A stretch of 64,000 nucleotides of DNA, from assembly GCA_005801425.1 (NCBI GenBank), contig SYDY01000027.1, forward strand, positions 10,324 to 74,323, written 5' to 3'. Numbering within the stretch: position 1 is the first letter of the stretch; each line of letters opens with the position of its first letter. The position numbers and the translations under genes were made by a program. Source of the stretch: Bdellovibrionales bacterium (GTDB taxonomy: Bacteria > Myxococcota > XYA12-FULL-58-9 > SYDY01). Below are positions 46,730 through 54,874 of this stretch, piece by piece. Under the pieces are notes generated by a model. That model was not told where the DNA came from. It did no database searches and was given only the letters and a program-made list of their open reading frames with translations.

Positions 46730-46917
46730 GGCACATGGCCCTGCTGTAATTGGCCGAAGCGAACACCGAGGCCATGTCTTTGAGCTGCAGGGGGGCGGTT
46801 TCAGTAGCAATTATTATATGACATGGTACAATAAAACCGCCGTTTGTATTATTCGGTTTTCGACTATTTCTGGAGGCTATCATTTCCATATTTAATGTCT
46901 CTCCAGAAATCCAGTAC
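46730..46917. other. Gap with two long-loop inverted repeats before the antiporter
   Basis: ACATGGCC (46733-46740) pairs with GGCCATGT (46770-46777), and GGCGGTTT (46794-46801) with AAACCGCC (46834-46841). Either could be a hairpin ending transcription of the remnant upstream; neither has a following T-run. GGAGG at 46871-46875 probably belongs to the antiporter gene. Confidence 0.4.
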
Positions 46918-48042
46918 ATGCTTTTGATCTTTGGTCTCTTTATTGTACCACGTGCACTGCAACGATACCGGTTACCCAGTGCGATTACATGTCTAGGCTT
47001 CGGTGCGCTCTTGAGCATGGGATTTGGCCTTTTTGATGGCGACCCAACAATTAAATTTTTGGCAACACTGGGCATTGTTACCATGTTCCTCTTTGCAGGG
47101 CTCGAAGTGGATTTTCACGAACTTCGAAAAGGAAAAAAAACACTCATTGAACATCTCATCATCCAATTTGTAATGCTCATCATTGGAACCGTAGTCATTC
47201 ATCAAATTACTCTTCTTGAGAGACGTCCTTCATTGCTATTTGCCTTGGCACTTTTAACACCATCCACAGGCTTCATTCTCGATTCATTAAATGATTTCAA
47301 ATTAAGCGACGAAGAAAAATTTGGGGTAAAGTCAAAAGCTATCGCGACCGAACTGATGGCATTGGGTGTTTTATTCATTACAACTCAAAGCACAGCCATA
47401 ACCACGTTGGCATTTTCAACACTTGTGCTTGTCTTATTGGTCGTTGTGATCCCTCATGTTTTTCATATCTTCGCATGTGTGATAGCCCCCTTTGCGCCAA
47501 AAACGGAGTTTTCATTTCTCATTATCATGGCGCTGCTATGTGCATATATTACGCGAGAACTTGGCGTTTATTATCTCGTGGGTGCATTCATCGTTGGCCT
47601 CACAGCCGTACGACTTCAACATGAGCTTCCTGAATTAAGCTCGACAAGTCTCATGCAAAGCGTTGGATTGTTTTCCTCATTTTTTATCCCATTCTATTTT
47701 TTCAAATCAGGCCTTCATCTAAGAAGTGAATACTTTACCTGGAGCTCAATCAAAGTTGCTATTATCGCTTTTGTCTTTGTGACTCCCATTAAAATTGGAT
47801 CAGTCGCTATTTATCGCCGCTACAGACTCCTCAACTCTTGGGGTACGGGACTGCGCATCGGAAGCGCAATGACACCAACACTCGTTTTTACAATTGTCAT
47901 TGCAGACATACTGCAAGAACGGTTTAATCTTTCACCTGAACTTTTCGGTGGTCTCATTTTGTTTGCCTTAAGCAACACGGTTCTATCCGGAGTGATGACA
48001 CGATTCATCATATCGTATGAAAAGTCGATGGATTTGTATTAA
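46918..48042 (+). CDS. CPA2-family cation:proton antiporter (KefB/NapA-like), transport domain only
   Basis: 374 residues from the first ATG, about 11-12 hydrophobic helices. Family features include FLFAGLEVDF near 60, LALLTPSTGFILDSL near 110, YLVGAFIVGLTAV near 225 and FFIPFYFFKSGL near 260. No TrkA-N regulatory domain follows. The frame is open upstream, and GGAGG (46871-46875) is placed for a non-canonical ATT start at 46882, which would add ISIFNVSPEIQY and complete the first helix; the ATG itself lacks a ribosome-binding site. Likely exchanges Na+ or K+ for H+ at the inner membrane. It ends near a short orphan frame. Confidence 0.82.
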   Translation: MLLIFGLFIVPRALQRYRLPSAITCLGFGALLSMGFGLFDGDPTIKFLATLGIVTMFLFAGLEVDFHELRKGKKTLIEHLIIQFVMLIIGTVVIHQITLLERRPSLLFALALLTPSTGFILDSLNDFKLSDEEKFGVKSKAIATELMALGVLFITTQSTAITTLAFSTLVLVLLVVVIPHVFHIFACVIAPFAPKTEFSFLIIMALLCAYITRELGVYYLVGAFIVGLTAVRLQHELPELSSTSLMQSVGLFSSFFIPFYFFKSGLHLRSEYFTWSSIKVAIIAFVFVTPIKIGSVAIYRRYRLLNSWGTGLRIGSAMTPTLVFTIVIADILQERFNLSPELFGGLILFALSNTVLSGVMTRFIISYEKSMDLY

Positions 48043-48222
48043 CGCCGAGGAACCACGCCGGGTATTGCAATGTGCATTTTCGCATATCAGCTTGTCACTT
48101 CAGCGGAGATTGACCGAAAGTCTTGCGGGAAGATTTGAGCTTTTGCGTGTGCCGCATATTCTTTTGGCGTTTGCGGGTGGTACTGTGCTCGGGTGAGATT
48201 TGTGCACAAATTTTATTACCGC
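48043..48222. other. Gap with a short orphan open frame
   Basis: Between the antiporter and trxA a frame reads NAEEPRRVLQCAFSHISLSL, continuing through GRFELLRVPHILLAF to a TGA at 48194-48196. It has protein-like composition but no start codon in reach, so it may be the tail of a lost gene. The palindrome TTTGTGCACAAA follows directly and could end trxA transcription from the other strand. Confidence 0.35.
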
Positions 48223-48552
48223 TCACACTACATGTTTCTTAATCATCTCTTCAATCTTGGCTTGATTGGCGAGTCCTACCGATTGTTCCACCGGTTTTCC
48301 GTTGCTGAACAAAATCATGGTGGGAATGGCCTGCACGGAATATTTGCTCGGCGTGTTGGGGTTTTCGTCGATGTTCATTTTGGCGATGGTCGCTTGGCCT
48401 GAAAAATTCTCTGCAACTTTTTCAAGCACGGGTGCGAGCGCACGACATGGTCCACACCAAGCGGCCCAAAAATCCACCAAGACAGGATGCTTGGCATTGA
48501 GTACTTGGGTTTGAAACTCATCATCGGTAACGTTGATAATATTCTGGCTCAT
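48223..48552 (-). CDS. trxA: Thioredoxin
   Basis: 109 residues. Cytosolic disulfide reductase with the active site FWAAWCGPCRALAPV at about 28-42, the cis-Pro in IPTMILFSNGK and the buried Asp in VDFWA, all standard. It lies 50 bases after the end of the lipoprotein gene on the same strand and may end the bactofilin-pyrE string or have its own promoter. Confidence 0.97.
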   Translation of the reverse strand: MSQNIINVTDDEFQTQVLNAKHPVLVDFWAAWCGPCRALAPVLEKVAENFSGQATIAKMNIDENPNTPSKYSVQAIPTMILFSNGKPVEQSVGLANQAKIEEMIKKHVV

Positions 48553-48600
48553 GATTGCGTATTCCTTTGGGTTGTTAAAGTTCGTACATTCTATGCGGTT

Positions 48601-49329
48601 TTAAGGTAAATCCGCAATCTTTGATGGTGTTAAATCCCAGGTCATTTGAGTGGTTCCAAGTGCGCTTGCGATGCGCATAACAAACTTGGTGGTATGGGGC
48701 TCTATGACCAATTTGTCTGTGGGGTCAATCAGAGGAAAGCGGACCAAATACGCTCGGTCAAAATCCCCGAGATAGCCATAAACGGCTTTTAAATTGGCAT
48801 CGATTTTGACCCGTGAAATTTGGGCGGCCTGAACGGTAATATTCTGATCCGGATTGGTGAGCGTGATGCGCCAAATGGAGTCTGCGCGATCAAGGTCGTT
48901 CCATTTGAGATCGGGTGTATAGGCTTTGAGTAAAAACGTATGGAACGTTTCGGCGTCGCTTGAAAGATCAACCAATTCGCGGCGTGTAACCTCGCCCCCA
49001 TGACCGTAGATATCGGGGAATTTTAAACCGAATGCACGCCTAAATTGCGGGGCATGAAATGTTGATGATGCAAACAATACATTGTCGAGAACATTGTAGA
49101 GTTTGGCATGTCGTGTCCATTGGGCGAACGTACGATCGTAATCACGATCGTCAACTTCGCTGATAGAACCGAACAGTGTAGGCGGTGGGATAGGTTTGCA
49201 TGCCGAAAGGAGCGCGAGCAAGATGAAGGCAAGGGCGGTTCGCGAACCGCCCCTACAAAAAAACAGTGTGGGGGTCGTTCGTGAACGACCCTTATTTAAT
49301 AAAATCAGATTTCTTAAAGAGACTCGCAT
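48601..49329 (-). CDS. Lipoprotein of unknown function with a palindromic element in its signal peptide
   Basis: 242 residues if started at the ATG at 49329, inside the 3' end of pyrE; no clear Shine-Dalgarno is seen there and the exact start is uncertain. The lipoprotein h-region and lipobox (ALAFILLALLSAC) come after KGRSRTTPT...RGGSRT, residues encoded by the palindromic element at 49233-49293. No ATG, GTG or TTG lies between element and h-region in frame. The exported part, with YDRTFAQWTRHAKLYN, LDNVLFASSTFHAPQFR and TKFVMRIASALGTTQMTWDL, matches no family I know. Likely periplasmic. Confidence 0.72.
   Translation of the reverse strand: MRVSLRNLILLNKGRSRTTPTLFFCRGGSRTALAFILLALLSACKPIPPPTLFGSISEVDDRDYDRTFAQWTRHAKLYNVLDNVLFASSTFHAPQFRRAFGLKFPDIYGHGGEVTRRELVDLSSDAETFHTFLLKAYTPDLKWNDLDRADSIWRITLTNPDQNITVQAAQISRVKIDANLKAVYGYLGDFDRAYLVRFPLIDPTDKLVIEPHTTKFVMRIASALGTTQMTWDLTPSKIADLP
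49233..49293. repeat. 61-bp composite palindromic element inside a lipoprotein signal peptide
   Basis: GGGCGGTTCGCGAACCGCCC plus CCTAC at the low end and GGGTCGTTCGTGAACGACCC at the high end, joined by a T/A-rich spacer. It is read in frame on the minus strand between the pyrE end and the lipoprotein h-region. Confidence 0.83.
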
Positions 49330-49870
49330 AGGGGAGACCCGTCGCACGAATGTTGTTGGCACCGTTGTCCTCTTCCCTGTCCACCAAAGCAAGTACTGCA
49401 ATGGGCAGCAAGCCTTCCTCACGCACGCGTTCGATAGCCCGCAAGGTGGAACCGCCGGTGGTGACCACATCTTCGATCACCAGGACTGGATCGCCAATTT
49501 TTAGCGCTTTTAGACCTTCGATCCAGCGACCAGTTCCATGGCCTTTGGGCTCTTTGCGCACGATAAATGCGTGGGCTGGGGCGCCCTTTTGTTGGCTGAT
49601 CACGGCTGCGGCCGCAGCCATGGGATCGGCGCCGAGCGTAATGCCGCCAACGCCTACGATGGTTGCGCCTTCATGACGCAGTGTTTGAATGTGTTCAAAA
49701 ATCAATTCACCGATCAGCAGACATCCTTCGGCTTGAAGTGCCGTTTGTTTGCAATCGACATAAAAATCGCTGGTTTTGCCAGATGCCAAGGTAAAAGTTC
49801 CGGTACGCACCGAATATTCTTGGAGCAATTGGCGGAGTCTGTTGATTTTATCGGTATTGAAATTTGTCAT
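49292..49870 (-). CDS. pyrE: Orotate phosphoribosyltransferase
   Basis: 192 residues. Converts orotate and PRPP to OMP in pyrimidine synthesis. The PRPP loop is VLVIEDVVTTGGST near 130-143, preceded by VGVGGITLGADPMAAA and FIVRKEPKGHGTGRWIEG with the catalytic Lys/His region. FTLASGKTSDFYVDCKQTAL is the usual N-terminal block. It begins 24 bases after the third bactofilin gene. Its last 38 bases overlap the assumed start of the lipoprotein gene. Confidence 0.96.
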   Translation of the reverse strand: MTNFNTDKINRLRQLLQEYSVRTGTFTLASGKTSDFYVDCKQTALQAEGCLLIGELIFEHIQTLRHEGATIVGVGGITLGADPMAAAAAVISQQKGAPAHAFIVRKEPKGHGTGRWIEGLKALKIGDPVLVIEDVVTTGGSTLRAIERVREEGLLPIAVLALVDREEDNGANNIRATGLPYASLFKKSDFIK

Positions 49871-49894
49871 GGACGGACACTGTAGCGGAGTTAT

Positions 49895-50473
49895 TTAACC
49901 GCGTCGACGTCGGCCGACCGCTTTTTTTGTGGGTTCGGCGACAGCAGCTGCAGCGGCCGTCGCTTTGGCCTTGGCGGCGTCTTTGATGTTTACAGGCGTA
50001 CGTTTCACCACTGTTTCCACGGGTGTTGGGCGTCGTTCAGGCAATCGACTGCCAAGACGTGGCAACGCGGCTCTGGCCAATGCGGTGGTTGAAGCATCCA
50101 GTGTTTCAACTTTTTTGTGGGAGGGGATACTTACATGGGCCACTTTGGCATCGCTCATGTCTATTTCGCCGCGCACGCGTGCACCTGGCTGGATGACGAG
50201 GCGTTCCGTTTTGATATTGCCAACAACGCGGCCCGTAGAGCCGATTTCGACCCGTTCGGCCGATTCAATATTGCCGACCAAGATCCCATGGACCACAATT
50301 TCGGATGCATCGATATCGGCTTTTACGATGCCATGTTCCTCAATGGTCACGGTTCCGCCGACTTGGATGGCTCCCTCAACACGGCCCCGAATAATGAGAT
50401 CATCATCCTCGCCGACAATATTGCCTGTGATGATGATAGATGCACCAATGACAGTGGTTTGTGCGTCAGACAT
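49895..50473 (-). CDS. Bactofilin with long basic tail
   Basis: 192 residues. Polymer-forming cytoskeletal protein (DUF583), a right-handed beta-helix; the core at 10-115 repeats short strands (IIITGNIVGEDDDLIIRGRV, GAIQVGGTVTIEEHGIV, DIDASEIVVHGILVGNI). The C-terminal 75 residues are rich in Pro, Arg, Lys and Ala (RLPERRPTPVETVV, ending in a run of Arg), which the other two lack, suggesting a DNA- or partner-binding tail. Start ATG with AAGGA upstream. Third of three adjacent bactofilin genes. Confidence 0.93.
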   Translation of the reverse strand: MSDAQTTVIGASIIITGNIVGEDDDLIIRGRVEGAIQVGGTVTIEEHGIVKADIDASEIVVHGILVGNIESAERVEIGSTGRVVGNIKTERLVIQPGARVRGEIDMSDAKVAHVSIPSHKKVETLDASTTALARAALPRLGSRLPERRPTPVETVVKRTPVNIKDAAKAKATAAAAAVAEPTKKAVGRRRRG

Positions 50474-50484
50474 GGTTCGTGTCC

Positions 50485-50814
50485 TTAGTTAGAGCCCATT
50501 TCAACGTTGCCTGCGAAATATGCACCGTCGGCGATTAAGATCCGTTTTGCTTTGGCATTGCCGATCATCCGGCACGTGCTTTCCATCTGGATACGATCGA
50601 CCGCGATGATATTTCCGGTGACCTGCCCCGCGACATGGACCTCGGGCGCTTCAATGGTGGCATCGACTTGGCCACTTTCGGCGATATCGATACGGCCCGC
50701 CATGGCTATTTTGCCTTTAACGCGTCCTTCGACCACAATGCCGGCGCTGCCGACGATCTCGCCTTCAATCACAATATGTTCCGCAATAATTGTATCGTTT
50801 TCGGTGTGATGCAT
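50485..50814 (-). CDS. Bactofilin, short form
   Basis: 109 residues from MHHTENDTII, with GGAG five bases before the ATG; a longer frame overlaps the preceding gene without homologous residues. Nearly the whole protein is the bactofilin beta-helix (IVIEGEIVGSAGIVVEGRV, KGKIAMAGRIDIAESGQV, ATIEAPEVHVAGQVTGNI). No membrane segment. Likely copolymerises with its neighbours, as in known multi-bactofilin systems; that is inference. Confidence 0.92.
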   Translation of the reverse strand: MHHTENDTIIAEHIVIEGEIVGSAGIVVEGRVKGKIAMAGRIDIAESGQVDATIEAPEVHVAGQVTGNIIAVDRIQMESTCRMIGNAKAKRILIADGAYFAGNVEMGSN

Positions 50815-50827
50815 GTGTTCTCCTGGT

Positions 50828-51169
50828 TCATAGGCCTTCAGGCAGTTCGACATCCATGAGAAGTCGTCCCGAAAAGAGGGCGCCGTCACGGATCTCTATT
50901 TCTTGGGCAGTGATATCGCCGCGTACGGAAGCACCGGCAGCGATGGTGAGCAAATCGATGATATCCAGCGTGCCTTCAACATCGCCACCGTTGACGGTGA
51001 GGTCTTGGGCTTTGATATCGGCACCCACACGGCCTGCATCGATCACAACGCTACCGTCGGTGAGATTGATCTCACCGTCGATCTGTCCTCCGCGAACCTC
51101 AAGCGTTCCGCTTCCCGATACACGACCTCGAATGTGGACTTGTTCCCCGATGACACAAGGGTTCGACAT
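50828..51169 (-). CDS. Bactofilin, first of three
   Basis: 113 residues from MSNPCVIGEQ, with GGAG eleven bases upstream; an in-frame ATG six codons earlier is also possible. Beta-helix repeats include VHIRGRVSGSGTLEVRGGQI, GEINLTDGSVVIDAGRV and TLDIIDLLTIAAGASVRGDI. It heads the bactofilin-pyrE string. With mreBCD in the same window this points to two separate cytoskeletal systems; no M23 peptidase, a common bactofilin partner, is adjacent. Confidence 0.92.
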   Translation of the reverse strand: MSNPCVIGEQVHIRGRVSGSGTLEVRGGQIDGEINLTDGSVVIDAGRVGADIKAQDLTVNGGDVEGTLDIIDLLTIAAGASVRGDITAQEIEIRDGALFSGRLLMDVELPEGL

Positions 51170-51258
51170 GGCGCTAGACTCCTGCATATGTATTCAAACA
51201 GTGGTTAATCGACCACCTACATGGAGTCAAGTTTGTCGGAAGAGGTGGTGGGGGTTAC

Positions 51259-52152
51259 TTAGGGGGCGATTGCTTTTAGCTCTGAGAGCAACCGATCATC
51301 AATCTGATTAATTTGAGCGACACGCGCATCTCTTAAAAGCTCTAGTTTGAAATGCAGCCTAGAGTCTGCAGCCCATGATTTTGCAATATCGATAAGAAGT
51401 CCTCGATGTTCAGCCGAGTCTTTGGCATTGCTCTTTTTTGAGATCGCAAGATCAAGTGTTTGATCAAACATGTCTCTCAGTTTTTCAAATTTTGTGGCTG
51501 GGTCCGTAGGAGGCGCCACAGGTTCTGCTTGCTGGATCCATGAAGCGGGGACTTCGTTTCCACGGGGTTGTGTTTTCGATGGAACGGGTGCCTCTTGCGA
51601 TTTTTCGTGATGCGTTGTGAATCCCGCTTCTAATTCTGCTTCCTGCGCTTTGACCCAACCGCTCAGCGCATCGCGCTGGCTTGTATGATAAGAAAGCAGC
51701 GATCGGACATCCGCGGGCCTGTAGAGCCCTGCCATGTTGACAAGTTCTTTTTTCCCGAAGAATCCGTCTTTGACGAACCTTTGCTGTCCGCCTTCGCCGA
51801 GTGCAGCCGATAAAAGCGTGATCGCATTTTGATGTGCATCTAAGATCTTGGCGGCATAGTAGTAGTCGCCTTTGCGCGCATCTTCATCGGCTTTCGATTG
51901 TTTTTTTTCTTTGCTCCCAATTCTCGCAACGACCTCTTTGTAGTCCTTTTCGAGCTGCTTTCCTGCTGTTTGAACAATGGGGATCGTCCAATTGGGATGG
52001 GTTGTATGGAAATGGTCGAGAGAAAAATCAGGAGGCATTGGCTGGCTGCCTTGTGCAGAGCTGCCCTGGGGCTGGCCCTCCATGTATATTTGCTGGGCTG
52101 TGCGCGGTGGAGCAGATGAGGTGTCTGTTACTTTGGGAAACTGTGAAGCCAT
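51259..52152 (-). CDS. Hypothetical soluble protein
   Basis: 297 residues without signal peptide or membrane helix. The first 45 residues and about 170-220 are Pro/Gln/Ser-rich and probably disordered; the rest is charged and helical (KQLEKDYKEVVARIGSKEKK, KFEKLRDMFDQTLDLAIS). No recognised motif. It stands alone, about 90 bases from the bactofilin genes and 66 from hemL on the same strand. Codon use looks like that of neighbours. Function unknown. Confidence 0.72.
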   Translation of the reverse strand: MASQFPKVTDTSSAPPRTAQQIYMEGQPQGSSAQGSQPMPPDFSLDHFHTTHPNWTIPIVQTAGKQLEKDYKEVVARIGSKEKKQSKADEDARKGDYYYAAKILDAHQNAITLLSAALGEGGQQRFVKDGFFGKKELVNMAGLYRPADVRSLLSYHTSQRDALSGWVKAQEAELEAGFTTHHEKSQEAPVPSKTQPRGNEVPASWIQQAEPVAPPTDPATKFEKLRDMFDQTLDLAISKKSNAKDSAEHRGLLIDIAKSWAADSRLHFKLELLRDARVAQINQIDDRLLSELKAIAP

Positions 52153-52218
52153 AAGATGCAGCCTCTGTTGTGGTTATCTTATGAGTGTAACCCAGCTTTC
52201 TATTTTTTCATGTGTTTT

Positions 52219-53499
52219 TTAAGTTTCAAGCGCTTTAGCAAACGCTTGAATGGCTTCATCCAAAATCGCATCGATATGGGCGTTGGACACAAATCCCACT
52301 TCAAAGGCGCTTGGGGCGATCATCACACCATGCTTGAGCAATCCTAAAAACAGTGGAGTGAAAGCATGGGCATCGGCTTGTTTGATTTCTGTGTAATTGG
52401 CAGGTGCGTGGGTCGCATTGTTTTTAGGCCAAAGGTGAAAAATTGACGCGCATTGGGAGATCCACCAGGTGCGGCCATGTTGGGCAAGGACAGCACGAAG
52501 TTTGTTGCAGAAACGTGCAGTGCGGGCTTCAAGCGTGGGATAAAAATCTGGGGTTTCGAGTGTTTCCAACATGGCGAGTCCTGCAGCCATGGCCAATGAA
52601 TTTCCCGACAACGTTCCAGCTTGGTACACAGGGCCGATGGGCGCGATCATGTTCATGATGTCGCGACGTCCACCATAAGCTCCTACAGGCAGTCCACCTC
52701 CGATGATTTTTCCGAAGGTGGTGAGATCTGGTCGAACATCAAACATGGCTTGTGCACCACCGAGTCCCACGCGAAAGCCTGTGATCACTTCGTCAAACAC
52801 AAGAAGCGCGCCGTGTTGATCGCATAGTTTCCGCAGGGTTTGTAAAAAGCCATCGGCGGGCAAAACCATACCCATATTGCATGCGATGGGTTCAACGAAT
52901 ACTGCCGCGATATTGGCGCCATGGACGCGCATGACATCGGTAAATGCTTCTATGTTATTATATGGGACGGTGATGGTATCGCGGGCGACCCCTTCAGGCA
53001 CCCCTGCGCAACCAGGAATACCCAGTGTGGCCACGCCGGATCCTGCTTCCGACAAAAACGCGTCGCCGTGGCCATGATAACAGCCTGCAAACTTCACCAT
53101 CAGTGTGCGACCCGTAAATCCACGTGCGACGCGCAAAGCACTCATGGTGGCTTCTGTGCCCGAATTGACGAATCTCATCATTTCAACGGAGGGAACATGG
53201 CTTGAAACTTTTTCAGCCATGCGCACTTCGAGTTCGGTGGCGGCACCAAAGCAGGTGCCCTGTGCTGCTGTTTCAGCAATGACGCGCGTAATATTCTCGG
53301 GACTGTGCCCTAAAATATGAGGGCCGTAAGAACACACAAAATCGATATAGCGTCGGCCTTGGCGATCAAGCACGTAAGCGCCGTGCCCACTTTGGATAAA
53401 CACCGGATCGCCACCTACGGATCCATAGGCGCGCACCGGCGAATTAACACCGCCAGGCAAAAGATTTTGGGCTTGTAAAAAGAGATCTCGGTCAGACAT
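52219..53499 (-). CDS. hemL: Glutamate-1-semialdehyde 2,1-aminomutase
   Basis: 426 residues from MSDRDLFLQ (an ATG five codons upstream is also possible). PLP enzyme making 5-aminolevulinate for tetrapyrrole synthesis by the C5 route. Typical blocks are LLPGGVNSPVRAY at 13-25, RFVNSGTEATMSALRVARG, FAGCYHGHGDAFL, LVFDEVITGFRVG and the PLP-lysine segment TTFGKIIGGGLPVGAYGG, then GTLSGNSLAMAAGLA. The C5 route implies hemA elsewhere. It follows a gap with a palindromic element and ends the epmA-trmB string or forms its own unit. Confidence 0.97.
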   Translation of the reverse strand: MSDRDLFLQAQNLLPGGVNSPVRAYGSVGGDPVFIQSGHGAYVLDRQGRRYIDFVCSYGPHILGHSPENITRVIAETAAQGTCFGAATELEVRMAEKVSSHVPSVEMMRFVNSGTEATMSALRVARGFTGRTLMVKFAGCYHGHGDAFLSEAGSGVATLGIPGCAGVPEGVARDTITVPYNNIEAFTDVMRVHGANIAAVFVEPIACNMGMVLPADGFLQTLRKLCDQHGALLVFDEVITGFRVGLGGAQAMFDVRPDLTTFGKIIGGGLPVGAYGGRRDIMNMIAPIGPVYQAGTLSGNSLAMAAGLAMLETLETPDFYPTLEARTARFCNKLRAVLAQHGRTWWISQCASIFHLWPKNNATHAPANYTEIKQADAHAFTPLFLGLLKHGVMIAPSAFEVGFVSNAHIDAILDEAIQAFAKALET

Positions 53500-53531
53500 G
53501 GATGTATTTTGCATTGTACAACCTTGCTCAA

Positions 53532-53555
53532 GGGCGGTTCGCGAACCGCCCCTAC
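53532..53555. repeat. Single palindromic element upstream of hemL
   Basis: GGGCGGTTCGCGAACCGCCC plus CTAC, identical over 24 bases to the copy inside the exosortase E gene and in the same orientation. A second short inverted motif (CCCGCCTTCGCGAGGG) follows at about 53576-53591, so the 100-base gap before hemL is mostly repeat. Confidence 0.8.
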
Positions 53556-53618
53556 AAAAAAGGGAGGTCGTCGCCCCCGCCTTCGCGAGGGCAGGCTGTG
53601 CGACGGGTGGGGGTACAT

Positions 53619-54176
53619 TTATCCGCGTTTGTTTTTTGCGATCTGGCTTTGCAGACCTTCGACGTAGGTACGTGTCACCGGTTCTTGGGTGCGCGTTAAA
53701 ACATCTTTAAGGCGCTCTTCAAGAAGAATGGTGGGGACCACGCGTCCTTGCATCAGAAGCGATGAGATCTGGCCGATGGCCTCGCGTATCACGGGTTCAG
53801 ACGAGTGACGTAAAAGCTTGTAGAGAACATCAAGATCATCGGGGATCTGATGATGTTCTAAAAACGTATTGGCCGCTTCGATAATTTCGCTGTCTTCACG
53901 GGCGATGCGCAATCGTTCAAGCCGCAAGCGATATTTGGAAGGTGTACGTCCCGATTTACGTGGATTGGCAAACACCTGTCGCTCAGGCGCGTTGCTGCTG
54001 CGACTCACCTCGGTGGTAGGCGTTCCGCCAAACATGGCTTCCAGTTTGCGACGTGCTTCTGCACTTGAATCTTCGCGCTGGGTGACCGTGTGGGTTTTCG
54101 ATCCGCTCCATGGGCTACGTGATGCCATGTGCGGGTGGTCTTTATGGTTACTGTTCAAAACTACATCTCCACTCAA
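53619..54176 (-). CDS. Hypothetical protein with helical C-terminal repeat-like region
   Basis: 185 residues, soluble. The first 75 residues are charged and Ser/Thr-rich (KLEAMFGGTPTTEVSRSS), likely disordered. Residues 80-175 form regular helices (YRLRLERLRIAREDSEII, DDLDVLYKLLRHSSEPVI, IGQISSLLMQGR) that recall an armadillo/HEAT-type pair, where one unit ends in SEPVIREAI. Start is either 54176, overlapping trmB as ATGA, or an ATG 16 codons on. Cotranscribed with epmA and trmB; function unknown. Confidence 0.75.
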   Translation of the reverse strand: MSGDVVLNSNHKDHPHMASRSPWSGSKTHTVTQREDSSAEARRKLEAMFGGTPTTEVSRSSNAPERQVFANPRKSGRTPSKYRLRLERLRIAREDSEIIEAANTFLEHHQIPDDLDVLYKLLRHSSEPVIREAIGQISSLLMQGRVVPTILLEERLKDVLTRTQEPVTRTYVEGLQSQIAKNKRG

Positions 54177-54874
54177 TTGAATACATTATGGAAGGTGGGT
54201 TGCTCTGGCAAGAGGGTTTCGCATTGCGGTTCCATCTTTTGCGCAACCACACGATAGCGCATGCGGCAAATAGCATCGCCGCGTGCAACATGGGTTCGTT
54301 CTCGTTCGGTTAAGATCCCCGTGGTACTTTCTGGTGCAAAGTTTCCGGCACCATCGATGTTTTCAAATCCAGCGAAGTTGTCAAGAACATCGCGCATTTC
54401 ATGACCGATGGGTTGATAGTCGGTCATGGCATGCACTTGGGCATCGGCACGTAATTTGGAAAGCAGGGGTTCAAGAAACTCGGGGCGGATCACGCGTCGT
54501 TTGTGATGCCGCTTTTTGAACCATGGATCGGGGAAATTAACACTGACAAAGATGAGGCTGTCAGCAGGAAACAGTTCAGCAAGGTGCAAATTGGCGTTTG
54601 CGAGCATACCATGCACGTTGCTGATGTTTTCAGCCTGTGCCCGCTGGTTGAGATGGTCAACATATTGCTGCCGGATTTCAAGGCCAACCACGTTCCACTC
54701 AGGATGTTCTTGGCCCAATGCCATAGGGAAATCGCCACAGCCGAAGCCTATATCGAGGGCGAAAGGTGCTGCGCGTGGGAATATGTCGGCCCAGACGACA
54801 GGTTCATCGGGGCCACGGATCGAAAATGGGTTTGCGTGCATCCGAAGGCGGTGTCGGCCTAAAATGATCATCAT
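54173..54874 (-). CDS. trmB: tRNA (guanine-46-N7)-methyltransferase
   Basis: 233 residues. SAM-dependent Rossmann enzyme forming m7G46 in the tRNA variable loop. SAM-binding LDIGFGCGDFPMALG near 40, GLEIRQQYVDHL near 64, and the signature FPDPWFKKRHHKRR near 114-127 with the following VIRPEFLEPL. The ATG overlaps the epmA stop (ATGA) and the gene overlaps the next one by four bases. Confidence 0.95.
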   Translation of the reverse strand: MMIILGRHRLRMHANPFSIRGPDEPVVWADIFPRAAPFALDIGFGCGDFPMALGQEHPEWNVVGLEIRQQYVDHLNQRAQAENISNVHGMLANANLHLAELFPADSLIFVSVNFPDPWFKKRHHKRRVIRPEFLEPLLSKLRADAQVHAMTDYQPIGHEMRDVLDNFAGFENIDGAGNFAPESTTGILTERERTHVARGDAICRMRYRVVAQKMEPQCETLLPEQPTFHNVFN

